Assembly (NCBI GenBank): GCA_903832205.1
Contig: CAILAH010000060.1
Coordinates: 1-36,007, forward strand
Direction of reading: 5' to 3'
DNA from: an uncultured Microcaldota archaeon
Lineage (GTDB): Archaea > Micrarchaeota > Micrarchaeia > CAILAH01
DNA: 36,007 nt
In this document: piece after piece, positions 7,074 through 14,596 of the stretch
Position numbering within the stretch: the stretch's first letter is position 1
How the letters are laid out: the number at the start of each line of letters is the position of its first letter
Notes under the pieces: generated by a model
Told to the model about the DNA's origin: nothing
The model's database searches: none
Seen by the model: the letters and a program-made list of their open reading frames with translations, nothing else
Translations under genes and position numbers: made by a program

Positions 7074-7739
7074 TCAGAATTGGGCAATGCCCAATCCCTT
7101 TGCGATTAGGTAGGTGCCAAATATCAGGAAGATAACTGCTGCAAGAATCCTGCCGTGGGTTTCAATGAAGGCGCCGAACGGCTTGAGCAGCTCTTCTGAT
7201 TTTTTCGGATATAAAACGCTAATCACTAGCGGAAGCAGTGCGGGAAGGATGAAGAGGAGCGAGCCCAGGAGTGCGAGAAGCAGCTGGAAGGCAAGGGCTG
7301 TGTTTGACTGGAATATTTCCTTTACCTCAGTGAAGAAGAGGAGCTCGGCGTCAAGGTTGGTGATGTTGAGCAGGAGGCCGATGATTAGCCATTTTATGAG
7401 CACGGGGGATTGGGACTTTTTCTCTTTGAAATCGGGCGCCTTCTCCTTTTTTTTGCTCAGAAGTGGAAGGATGCCGAAGAAGATGAATATCACGCCAAGG
7501 AACAAATCGACAGATGAGAGGTAGGGGGAAAAGCCTTTGGTAAAATGGAGCACCTGGGCGCCCACAAGGAAGCCGAACGTGAGGATTATGAAAAGCGCGA
7601 TTATGCCGCCAAGAAGAAAGGCGAGAGAGCGCTTGTACGGGAATTTGCCTGCGAGAAGTGTTAGCGCGACAGCAAATATCACCGGTGATGCGGTGGATGC
7701 GATGCCGAGCGCAAGAACTTTGAGCAGGAGCCCCAACAT
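7074..7739 (-). CDS. six-helix membrane protein, GAP/LysE-like transporter
   Basis: A 221-residue integral membrane protein with about six helices. The N-terminus (LLLKVLALGIASTASPVIFAVAL) has the helix-1 style with a conserved small/Pro pair seen in the LysE/GAP exporter superfamily. A cytoplasmic loop near residue 110 is charged (SKKKEKAPDFKEKKS). The closing helices include LLFILPALLPLVISVLY and ILAAVIFLIFGTYLIAKGL. It most resembles the GAP (SfLAP) family, but family choice rests on layout and is not firm. TAATATAT at 7761-7768 lies 26 bp before ATG 7739, predicting a leaderless mRNA. Its substrate is unknown. Confidence 0.7.
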   Translation of the reverse strand: MLGLLLKVLALGIASTASPVIFAVALTLLAGKFPYKRSLAFLLGGIIALFIILTFGFLVGAQVLHFTKGFSPYLSSVDLFLGVIFIFFGILPLLSKKKEKAPDFKEKKSQSPVLIKWLIIGLLLNITNLDAELLFFTEVKEIFQSNTALAFQLLLALLGSLLFILPALLPLVISVLYPKKSEELLKPFGAFIETHGRILAAVIFLIFGTYLIAKGLGIAQF

Positions 7740-7830
7740 AGTAAAGGAATCAGCGCAAAATAATATATGCGCATCAGCAGGCTACGAGGAGAAGAACTAT
7801 TTTTATTTCTTGCCCCTGTTAATAAGACAA

Positions 7831-7955
7831 GCTCCAATCGTCTAGTCCGGTTAAGGACACGGGCCTTTCAAGCCTGTAACCCGGGTTCGAAGCACCTCTT
7901 TTGGGATGCCTAAAGAGCTGCACCAGAAAAGGTTACGAAAATCCCGGTTGGAGCT
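7831..7955 (+). tRNA. tRNA-Glu (UUC) with an intron in the T-loop
   Basis: Exon 1 is 7831-7891 and exon 2 is 7942-7954, with the discriminator base T at 7955. The acceptor stem GCTCCAA/TTGGAGC is perfect. The D-stem GTCT/GGAC and the anticodon stem CGGGC/GCCTG (one G-T pair) also form. The anticodon loop CTTTCAA gives UUC, reading Glu codons. The T-stem CCGGG/CCCGG closes only when 50 bases are removed, leaving the standard T-loop TTCGAAT. No CCA is encoded. A TATA-like CTATTTTTATTT is centred about 28 bp upstream, and a T-rich tract follows the gene as a terminator. Confidence 0.93.
7892..7941 (+). other. 50-nt tRNA intron at position 59/60 with bulge-helix-bulge
   Basis: The T-stem is the outer helix. 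TTCG of exon 1 pairs with CGAA near the intron end as the central 4-bp helix. Bulges AAG and AAT carry the cut sites, so cutting after AA in each gives the normal T-loop TTCGAAT. The inner helix pairs ACCTCTTTT with AGAAAAGGT with one mismatch; one extra base on one side and two on the other relax the motif. Archaeal splicing endonuclease would remove it. Position 59/60 is less common than 37/38. Confidence 0.85.
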
Positions 7956-8010
7956 TTCTTTTTTTTTCAACTGATAACTAAGCTTGAATGTCAATGAGGG
8001 GTAGGGGCAG

Positions 8011-8049
8011 ACCACACGGGGGAGGGGACGCTTCCCCTCCCGCAGTGGT
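8011..8049 (+). other. long GC-rich hairpin after tRNA-Glu
   Basis: GGGAGGGGA (8020-8028), loop CGCT and TCCCCTCCC (8033-8041) form a perfect 9-bp stem. ACCAC (8011-8015) and GTGGT (8045-8049) extend it beyond a small internal loop. No ORF covers it. It is followed by a copy of the tRNA 3' acceptor sequence and a run of T. It may be a structured non-coding RNA or a transcript end; the expression strand is assumed from the tRNA. Confidence 0.45.
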
Positions 8050-8067
8050 TGGAGCTCTCTTTTTTTA
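8047..8067 (+). repeat. second copy of the tRNA-Glu 3' end plus T-tract
   Basis: GGTTGGAGCT at 8047-8056 repeats 7946-7955, the 3' acceptor strand and discriminator of tRNA-Glu, 101 bp downstream. Both copies are followed by a pyrimidine run ending in T's (TTCTTTTTT and CTCTTTTTT). The copy includes the whole TTGGAGC strand that can pair with the tRNA 5' end. The rest of the tRNA is absent, so it is not a second gene. It may be a remnant of integration or duplication. Confidence 0.6.
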
Positions 8068-8133
8068 TGTTTCGAATATCCGAAGCGAAGCTTGGGAAAG
8101 ATTTATATAACTGAAGCATCTAACTCTAACCCT

Positions 8134-9441
8134 ATGTCGGATGGTGCTGAGCATAAGCCAGCGGAGAAGAAAGTGGTTACAACCAGGCCCAGCACCGCTG
8201 AGAGGAAAATACAATTCAATAGGCAGCATGAGAAAGAGCAAAACACCTACAGGGCGCTGTCAGGGGCGTTGGACGAGCTTATTGCAGGGGGCGTTGTCGA
8301 GGAGGACAGTTTCAGCGGGACATTGCACCTGGCATTCAAAAACATCACCGGGATACAGAGGCTTAACCTCTACTGGAGCGATGCGGATTCGCACGCATTA
8401 ATGCCATACCAGTTTTACAGGCTCAATGAGAGGCTTGAGATGATCGGCAGGAATTTCAGCTTTGCATCTGCAGCAATTGGAAAGACGCTCGAGGAGCATT
8501 CTCTGGCCCACATCATGCTTTTGGAAGAGCTGACGCATTCCAACAGCCTTTTTGAAAAACTGGTTGAGGAAAAGCTTACATTGCCGCTGGGTATTTGCTG
8601 GAACAAAAAGAGACGGAGCATCCATGTGTTTGACCTTGACCCAAACAACCAATATATCCACAAGGCGAACCAGGATGAATTCATGGCGTTAAGCCATATG
8701 TTTGAAATGCCAAGCGGGATAATTGTGCCGCTATTGTATAAGAAGGGACTGCTCGGGGTGATGGAGGTGTGCGGCTCCAACCTGTATTTCGACGGTGACG
8801 AAAGGAATGCGGACAGCCTGATTAGGTACATTGTGGGAGTGGGGAGAATTCTCGCACTGCACAAGAAGATCCAGACCGACCCGCTCACAAGGCTTTTGCC
8901 AAAGGAGATGTTTGAGGATGGCCTGAGGAAAAAGGTGCAGGAGTCGCTCGAAAGCGGCAGGCCGTTGTCGCTGATTTATCTTGACGGCGATGATTTCAAG
9001 ACAATCAATGATACCTACGGCCATGCTGTGGGGGACAGGGTGCTCAGGAATATCGCAAAAAGGATTTTGGAGAGCACCCACAGCTATGACAGGGATTATA
9101 GGGTTGGCGGGGAGGAATTTGCCATACTCACTAATGTGCCCCCCCCAACTGCAATCAAGATTGCACAAAGGATTGCGGGCAATATAATGCGGCCGTTGCG
9201 CGTGGAAATGATTGGAGACATCGGCGAGACCGAATACATTGACCTGTCAAGGACCGTGAGCATTGGGATCGCGCCACTAACGGTTACCGATTTAACGGCA
9301 CACGATACCGTTGAGAAAGTTGTGATGAAAATGAAGAGGCTTGCTGATGAAGCGCTTTACAGGGCGAAGTCTGAGCCCAACAAGAATTCAGTTTATATTG
9401 CGGAACCCGTTGATGGAAAGATAGAATACAGGAAAGTTTGA
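8134..9441 (+). CDS. GAF-like sensor with GGDEF diguanylate cyclase domain
   Basis: A 435-residue soluble protein. Residues about 50-250 form a GAF-like sensor region, including a strand-rich end 'IIVPLLYKKGLLGVMEVCGS'. From about residue 258 a GGDEF domain begins DPLTRLLPKEMFEDGL. It contains the metal/substrate motif LDGDDFKTINDTYGHAVGD (Asp near 284) and an intact GGEEF at 325-329, followed by the expected SIGIAPL strand and a final helix ADEALYRAKSEPNKN. These residues match an active enzyme making c-di-GMP from two GTP. The RxxD inhibitory site is HSYD here, so product inhibition is probably lost. The frame extends to TTG 8092, but ATG 8134 sits about 28 bp after the TATA box ATTTATATAA. 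Eight C's follow the GGEEF motif at 9139-9146. GGDEF proteins are common in bacteria and rare in archaea. Confidence 0.9.
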   Translation: MSDGAEHKPAEKKVVTTRPSTAERKIQFNRQHEKEQNTYRALSGALDELIAGGVVEEDSFSGTLHLAFKNITGIQRLNLYWSDADSHALMPYQFYRLNERLEMIGRNFSFASAAIGKTLEEHSLAHIMLLEELTHSNSLFEKLVEEKLTLPLGICWNKKRRSIHVFDLDPNNQYIHKANQDEFMALSHMFEMPSGIIVPLLYKKGLLGVMEVCGSNLYFDGDERNADSLIRYIVGVGRILALHKKIQTDPLTRLLPKEMFEDGLRKKVQESLESGRPLSLIYLDGDDFKTINDTYGHAVGDRVLRNIAKRILESTHSYDRDYRVGGEEFAILTNVPPPTAIKIAQRIAGNIMRPLRVEMIGDIGETEYIDLSRTVSIGIAPLTVTDLTAHDTVEKVVMKMKRLADEALYRAKSEPNKNSVYIAEPVDGKIEYRKV

Positions 9442-9502
9442 ACTGGGTGCGGGGGAAGGTTCGGGCTAAAGTTGATTAAGCTTGTTTTTCTAATTAGGCG
9501 GT

Positions 9503-10474
9503 ATGGAATTCGGGATGCTTATTCAGGATGCAATGGAGAGGGTTAAAGGGATTGAGTACGAGACGTTTTCAACATCGCTAAAGTTGCCTGAGAGCATTGT
9601 GAAAGAGGAGGAGAGCTCGTTCAAGAGGGACGGGATCATTGGGAAGGCTGCAACGAAGACTGAGATGGGGAGGCAGATAAGAGAAGAGCTGGCGAAGAAG
9701 AGCGGGAAGGAGATGGATTTGGGCGGGGACGTCACGTTCATGTTTGATTTGGAAAAGAATTCAGTGAGTGTTGCGATTAATCCCGTGTTCCTGCTGTGCA
9801 AGTACAGGAAATTGAAGAGAGGGATTTCGCAGACAAGATGGGACAAGTACGATAATTCGGTTGAAGGGTTCATTGTGAAGGCGGCGGAAGAGCTGTATAA
9901 TTCAACGAATGCGTTTTTGCACGGTGCCGGAAGGGAGGACGTGGATGTGAGGATGCTGGGTGACGGCAGGATATGCACGGTTGAGATTGTTGAGCCGAAG
10001 AAGAGGGATGTGGATGCGAGGGAGTATGAGAAAAAGGTGAAGGAGCTTTCTGGGGGAGACGTTGAGCTTGTTGTTATTGGGCAGGTTCCGCGCGAGTATG
10101 TATGGATTGCTAAGGAGGCGCATTTTGAAAAGGAGTATGAGGCGGAAGTGGAGTTTGAGAAGGAATTGAGTGAGGAGGAACTGAAGAAAATATTGGGGAT
10201 TGGGGAGCTGTTGCAGCAGACGCCTGTGAGGGTGCAGCACAGGAGAGCCGACCTTGTAAGGAAGAGGAATGTGCTCGGGATTGAGCTGCTTGAGAAGAAC
10301 GGGAAAGGCGCAAGGTTCAGGATAAAGACGCAGGCGGGGACGTACATAAAGGAGCTCATTAATGGCGATGAGGGAAGGACAAAGCCGAGCTTTGCGGAGA
10401 TTGCGGGGTGCAAGGCAAGGTGCATCACGTTGGATGTTATAAAGGTTCACGAATACATTTCTGATTGGTGGTAA
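9503..10474 (+). CDS. pus10: tRNA pseudouridine synthase Pus10, short form
   Basis: A 323-residue Pus10-type enzyme that makes pseudouridine at positions 54 and/or 55 in the tRNA T-loop. The catalytic region is HGAGREDVDVRMLGDGR (residues about 140-156). The end has the family motif AGTYIKELINGDEGRTKPSF. A THUMP-like RNA-binding part appears in the first half. Archaeal Pus10 usually starts with a CxxC-bearing zinc region and is longer; that part is missing here, and an in-frame TAA at 9491 blocks an upstream start. The prepilin peptidase gene begins one base after its stop. Its activity on the intron-interrupted T-loop of the nearby tRNA-Glu would require splicing or tolerance of the intron; this is inference. 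Confidence 0.9.
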   Translation: MEFGMLIQDAMERVKGIEYETFSTSLKLPESIVKEEESSFKRDGIIGKAATKTEMGRQIREELAKKSGKEMDLGGDVTFMFDLEKNSVSVAINPVFLLCKYRKLKRGISQTRWDKYDNSVEGFIVKAAEELYNSTNAFLHGAGREDVDVRMLGDGRICTVEIVEPKKRDVDAREYEKKVKELSGGDVELVVIGQVPREYVWIAKEAHFEKEYEAEVEFEKELSEEELKKILGIGELLQQTPVRVQHRRADLVRKRNVLGIELLEKNGKGARFRIKTQAGTYIKELINGDEGRTKPSFAEIAGCKARCITLDVIKVHEYISDWW

Positions 10475-10475
10475 G

Positions 10476-11264
10476 TTGATAATTTGGGGGTTTGCAATCG
10501 CACTCTTGTTCCTTGCAGTTGCGTCGTATTATGACATATTCAACAAGAGGACGATACCAGATTTGCTTTCATACGTTTTTGTGGTTGTTGCGGTTGCGTT
10601 TAGCTTACTGACTGAAGGATTTGTGCTGATAAAGATTGGCGCGGCAATAGGGATTTTTGCCCTGGGATATCTGGTTTACAGGATTGGCTACATTGGGGGG
10701 GCGGACGTGTTCTTCCTTAGCGGCCTGATGCTGCTGCTTCCGCTCACTGCAATTGCGGGCGTTGGCGCGGCCACACCGGTGATTGTTAACGTGCTCCTGA
10801 TTTCAACGATAGTGATGGCTATTTATCTTGAGTATAATTTCTTTGCCAGGAAAAATGAGTTCAAGCCGAGGATGCAGGAGATTGCCACTGCGGCGATTTG
10901 GGTTGTGGGATATGGGGCGGTTGCCTACATGCTGTTCACGCTTGGACTGACGGCGTTTGCGGTTCTTGCGTTCCTTGTGGGGATTGTTTCCTCTGTGTTT
11001 GCTTTGATAAAGAGGGAGCTGGCTAGGAGCCTCATTACCATGGTTACGCCAAAAGAGATTATTGAAGAGGACATACTTGCGATTGAGGAGATGGACCCAA
11101 AGCTGGTGGAGAAATTGGGATTGGAGAGGCTGCTTACCAAGGCGCAGATTGGGAAGATAATACATGCCAAATTGAAAGAGGTCCCTGTTTACGGAAAACT
11201 CCCGCCATATATGCCGTTCCTGCTTATTGGTGTTTTGGCTGCAGCGGTTCTTGCGCTGCTTTAG
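10476..11264 (+). CDS. archaeal preflagellin/type IV prepilin peptidase (A24 family)
   Basis: A 262-residue membrane aspartic peptidase. The two catalytic aspartates fit D20 in ASYYDIFNKRTIPD and D77 in YIGGADVFF (GxGD-type). Six or so hydrophobic helices are visible, with a soluble insert near residues 185-235 (EEDILAIEEMDPKLVEKL) and a final helix PFLLIGVLAAAVLAL. Such enzymes cut class III signal peptides from archaellins and pilins before assembly. The start is a TTG at 10476 with GGTGGT just upstream inside the end of pus10; no nearby ATG would keep D20. A run of seven G's encodes the second active-site motif. No pilin gene is in the window. Confidence 0.85.
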   Translation: MIIWGFAIALLFLAVASYYDIFNKRTIPDLLSYVFVVVAVAFSLLTEGFVLIKIGAAIGIFALGYLVYRIGYIGGADVFFLSGLMLLLPLTAIAGVGAATPVIVNVLLISTIVMAIYLEYNFFARKNEFKPRMQEIATAAIWVVGYGAVAYMLFTLGLTAFAVLAFLVGIVSSVFALIKRELARSLITMVTPKEIIEEDILAIEEMDPKLVEKLGLERLLTKAQIGKIIHAKLKEVPVYGKLPPYMPFLLIGVLAAAVLALL

Positions 11265-11289
11265 TGCGTGTTTTTAGGCGTGATTGGTA

Positions 11290-12027
11290 ATGGAAAAATT
11301 CATTTTTGAAAACCAATTGGAAGAGGGGCTTATTCTATCAAGGCCCAATAGGTTCATCATGTTTGTGAAACTGGGGAACAGGACTGTGAAATGCCACTGC
11401 CCCGCCACGGGCAGGATTGGCGACATTGTGTTCAAGGATGTGCCGTGCCTTGTTTCAAGAAGCAATAATCCTGAGAGGAAGACGGGATTTACGGTTGAGG
11501 CAATCTCGCTTGAGGAGATTCAAAAGAAGAACAAGAAATGGATTGGGATAAACCAGACAAGGGCAAATGATTATGTGGATTTTTTCTTCAGGCAGGGAGG
11601 AATGCCGAAGATAGTGGGCGGGGGAAAAATAGAGAGGGAAGTGCGGCTGGGGAAGAGCAGGATTGATTTTCATTCGGGGAAGACGTATGTTGAGGTGAAG
11701 ATGCCGCTCATAACCATGCCTATGAAGAAAGGTGAATTGAGAGAGAGGCAGGTGAGGAAGTTCACCTCGTTTGATAGATTAATCAGGCATTTCGGCGATT
11801 TGGCGAAGAGCATGCATAAGGGGTCGAGGGCAGTTTTGCTGATGTGCTACATGTATGATGCGGAGCCGTTCAGCCCGCCAAAGCCCGATAAGAGCAGCAG
11901 GAAAATACAGGACGCGGCGAGAAGGGCGTCTGCAAAAGGCGTTGAGAACTGGCAGGTCAATCTGGAGATTGATAAGAAGGGCGTGACGCTCAAGAGATAC
12001 TTCAGGCTGAAGATGTTTGGAAAATAA
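11290..12027 (+). CDS. sfsA: SfsA family protein (DNA/RNA nuclease SfsA)
   Basis: A 245-residue SfsA-family protein. The N-terminal OB-like part has RPNRFIMFVKLGNRTVKCHCPATGRIGD. The C-terminal PD-(D/E)xK-like half includes SRIDFHSGKTYVEVKMPL, with the E-x-K metal-site pair. In bacteria SfsA was first linked to sugar fermentation genes and later shown to cleave or bind nucleic acid; the physiological role in archaea is not settled. ATG 11290 is used, while TTG 11284 would add two residues. The C-terminus is longer than usual and rich in Lys. It follows the prepilin peptidase by 25 bp and converges with the LysRS gene. Confidence 0.85.
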   Translation: MEKFIFENQLEEGLILSRPNRFIMFVKLGNRTVKCHCPATGRIGDIVFKDVPCLVSRSNNPERKTGFTVEAISLEEIQKKNKKWIGINQTRANDYVDFFFRQGGMPKIVGGGKIEREVRLGKSRIDFHSGKTYVEVKMPLITMPMKKGELRERQVRKFTSFDRLIRHFGDLAKSMHKGSRAVLLMCYMYDAEPFSPPKPDKSSRKIQDAARRASAKGVENWQVNLEIDKKGVTLKRYFRLKMFGK

Positions 12028-12030
12028 AAG

Positions 12031-13641
12031 TTAGGGTTGGCCGGTAAGCCGGCTTGCAACGAGTTTTTTGTCAAGCGCCAAAATGAATGAGAACAGCTTC
12101 GGGCCGCGGGACCTTCCGAGAAGGAGCGAGTAGGCGGAGCTGAAAAAGTCCGCAATGGGCACCTCATGTTCGGTGCAGAGCTGCTTTGCGCGCGCCGAAA
12201 GCAATTCCTCGGTTGCCTCGGGCATTTGGTACATCTCAATGAATTCCTTTAATACGCGCTTCTGGTTGTCCGGAAGCAGTATGAAGCGGGTTATTGACTC
12301 GTCCGCGGAGAGAATTGTGTATTTTGATTCGGGCGGTGCATAGAGGCTCACCCAGTTGCGCGCCAGGCCTATTCTCCTGCGCGCGCTCTCAACGTCCTTT
12401 TCAGAAGCGCCGTTGAGATGGCCGAGCGATTTCAATTTGGAGAGTGCCTGCTCGTCATCCATCAATTGGGCGAGCTCTGATGTAAAGCTGTAGGGCACGC
12501 GCACCGGCGCCTTGTCAGGGATTTTTGGCATTGCGAGCTCGTACATCCTCTTTGAGTTCTCCTCCCTGTTCTCGCTGCGCGACTCGGCTTTGCCGAAATA
12601 GACGCGCTCGGTCTCGTCGAATTCATCAATCAGCTGGGATATCTTTGAGAGTTCCAAGTCGCGCTGCTTCTCTGGCCTGCGGGTGTAGAACATGGCGAAC
12701 ACTTCGGGCTCCATGATCTTCAGCATATCCTGCACAATGTAGACGTTGCCTTTGCTGGCGCTCATCTTCTCGCCGTTCACAAGGAAGAATTCGTAGACGA
12801 ACGGGATGGGCGGCTCGCGGTTGAAGACCTTGGGTATTATCTCCAGGACGCTCTTCCAGCTGCCCTCAAAGTGGTCTTTTCCAAAAGGCTCGAACGTTGT
12901 GTTAAAGATGCACATCAGCGCGGGCCACTCGAACCTCCACTGGAGCTTGCCCTCACTCCAGGGGACTTCCCCTTCGAAGCCGCAGCCTTCGCTTTTCTTT
13001 TTCTTTATCGACTTGCCCTCGCACACGCAGTGCACGGTCTTCTTCTCAAGATTGAATGAGTCAATATTTGCGAGCCTGCCGCACTGCGGGCAGATTGCAT
13101 CGAACGGGATGTAGTCCGCGCCTTTTGTGGACTGGAATTTGGAGATGAGTTCTCCCGCTATTTCTCTTTTCTCAAAAACTTGCTTGATGTAGGGCTCGAA
13201 CTTGCCCTCCTTGTAGAGCGCGTCAACGGAATAGAGCGTCGGGTTGATGTCGATGGCTCGGAGGCCCTGCATCCACACCTCTGTGAAATGCTCGCTCCAG
13301 GAGCCGCAGCAGCCGAACGGGTCGGGGACCCTGCAGAGCGGCATGCCCAAATGCTTTTGGATTTCCGGGTATTCAGAGGTGCTGTGCCATTTGCCTGAGA
13401 GGTCCGCAATGCGTGAGGGAACATCCTTTAGCGGGTCACGGTCATCGGTGGTGTGCACGAATTCGCACTCCACACCTTTTTCGCGAACTGCTTTTACGGG
13501 AAACCACGCACGAAGGACATCATTGAGGTTGCCGATGTGCTTGCCTCCGCTGGGCGTCTGCTGGCACTTGACGTTCGGCGTCCTGCCCTCCTTTTTCGAG
13601 CGCTCAATAATCTGCTCTGCTAGATGGTCTGCCCAGTGCAT
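12031..13641 (-). CDS. lysS: lysyl-tRNA synthetase, class I
   Basis: A 536-residue class I LysRS, the archaeal type unrelated to bacterial class II enzymes. It charges tRNA-Lys with lysine. The HIGH-like motif is HIGN (residues 35-38, QTPSGGKHIGN). The KMSKS-like loop is KMSASKGN starting at residue 292. A zinc-type insertion has CPQCGR and CVCEGK cysteines near residues 185-215. The C-terminal alpha-helical anticodon-binding region fills the last 170 residues. Length is normal. ATG 13641 follows a TATA-like element about 28 bp upstream. Confidence 0.96.
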   Translation of the reverse strand: MHWADHLAEQIIERSKKEGRTPNVKCQQTPSGGKHIGNLNDVLRAWFPVKAVREKGVECEFVHTTDDRDPLKDVPSRIADLSGKWHSTSEYPEIQKHLGMPLCRVPDPFGCCGSWSEHFTEVWMQGLRAIDINPTLYSVDALYKEGKFEPYIKQVFEKREIAGELISKFQSTKGADYIPFDAICPQCGRLANIDSFNLEKKTVHCVCEGKSIKKKKSEGCGFEGEVPWSEGKLQWRFEWPALMCIFNTTFEPFGKDHFEGSWKSVLEIIPKVFNREPPIPFVYEFFLVNGEKMSASKGNVYIVQDMLKIMEPEVFAMFYTRRPEKQRDLELSKISQLIDEFDETERVYFGKAESRSENREENSKRMYELAMPKIPDKAPVRVPYSFTSELAQLMDDEQALSKLKSLGHLNGASEKDVESARRRIGLARNWVSLYAPPESKYTILSADESITRFILLPDNQKRVLKEFIEMYQMPEATEELLSARAKQLCTEHEVPIADFFSSAYSLLLGRSRGPKLFSFILALDKKLVASRLTGQP

Positions 13642-13674
13642 TGTAATCCCTTTTTCTATTTAGAAGGGTGAGAT

Positions 13675-14481
13675 TTATTTATGTGTCATATAGGTGCCGT
13701 CCCAGCCGTTGCGGTAGAAACGCCTAAGCATTGCCAGCGAACCGTTCTCGAATTCTGGATTTATCTCCCTGCCGATGCTTTCGTAATAAGGACGCATGGC
13801 ATCAAACAGGTGCATTTGGTATTGCATTATGTGTCTGAAGCCCTGGCGCAGCCAGAAGGGGACGGGGGAGCTGTAGAGATGCGCGGAGTGGCCGAGGGAG
13901 TCGATGTCCCCGTTGTTCCTGCCGGAGAGGTACCAGGTGCTTAAAACCTGTGGGAGATTATTGCTAAAGCCGTTCGCTATGCTGTTGTAGAGCTGGCCGC
14001 CTATGCATCCCCTGTGCGAAGGGTGCACAATTATTGAGGAGACGTAATTGACGCCCCGCTGCTCGCCAGCCATGATGTAACCCACCAGCGCATCGCCGCG
14101 GAATGCAAATGCGTTGGTGCGGAACACGCTGAAGTCGCGGAACAGCTCAATGCGGCCATCTAGAGTGCGCATCGAATCACTGGTTAGGCCGTCGAAAAAT
14201 GCCAGGTCGGGATGGAAGAAGCTCTCTAAATAGAGAAGCATCCTGCGATTCTTCGGGTTTGCCAAATCAATCTCCCTTGTGAGCGTGAGGCGCTCGCGGC
14301 GCACGCTTGCATAATATGCATCAAGCTCGCCAAGCGCAGGCTCGTCAAGCAGGCAATCGAACTGGGTCATGAGCTTGAGCTGCGGCCTTCCGCTCCTTGT
14401 GGAGAATGCGCGGCTCTGTACGCCGCCGGATGCCTGCCTCTGCGGCACGCTTCGGAGTGCCTCGGCTTGATTTATGCTCAT
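13675..14481 (-). CDS. GNAT-family acetyltransferase
   Basis: A 268-residue protein with a GNAT fold in its C-terminal two thirds. The acetyl-CoA loop follows a beta strand (YVSSIIVHPSHRGCIGGQL), matching the Q/R-x-x-G-x-G/A pattern loosely, and a strand-helix with FWLRQGFRHIMQYQMH ends the fold. About 85 N-terminal residues have no clear domain. Substrate is unknown. ATG 14481 is preferred: TTATATTTA at 14502-14510 lies 25 bp upstream, so the mRNA would be leaderless. The frame extends to 14652 through a divergent promoter and the neighbour's coding region, and that extension is rejected. It is divergent from the ACT-domain gene. Confidence 0.8.
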   Translation of the reverse strand: MSINQAEALRSVPQRQASGGVQSRAFSTRSGRPQLKLMTQFDCLLDEPALGELDAYYASVRRERLTLTREIDLANPKNRRMLLYLESFFHPDLAFFDGLTSDSMRTLDGRIELFRDFSVFRTNAFAFRGDALVGYIMAGEQRGVNYVSSIIVHPSHRGCIGGQLYNSIANGFSNNLPQVLSTWYLSGRNNGDIDSLGHSAHLYSSPVPFWLRQGFRHIMQYQMHLFDAMRPYYESIGREINPEFENGSLAMLRRFYRNGWDGTYMTHK

Positions 14482-14525
14482 ACGGTCTATTGGGATGGAC
14501 GTTATATTTAGAACATTTGTCAGAA

Positions 14526-14573
14526 TTACAACACTAAAAGCACAGATTGTTGATTTTACAACATTTATATAAA
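14526..14573. promoter_or_regulatory. divergent control region with repeated TTACAACA and palindromic TATA
   Basis: TTACAACA occurs at 14526-14533 and 14556-14563, 30 bp apart. TGTTG at 14548-14552 forms an inverted repeat with CAACA of the second copy. TTTATATAAA at 14564-14573 is a perfect palindrome and probable TATA box, 28 bp before ATG 14597. Three faces of the same motif upstream of a TATA box suggest regulator binding. Confidence 0.4.
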
Positions 14574-14596
14574 TAATATAACATAATTGGGATTGT

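Noticed and set aside
8047-8067. Second tRNA gene at the repeat
   Set aside because: Only the acceptor 3' strand is copied; no D-, anticodon or T-arm can be formed.
9523-10428. 301-residue minus-strand ORF opposite pus10
   Set aside because: Ser/Pro/Phe-rich translation typical of an antisense frame; pus10 has recognised motifs.
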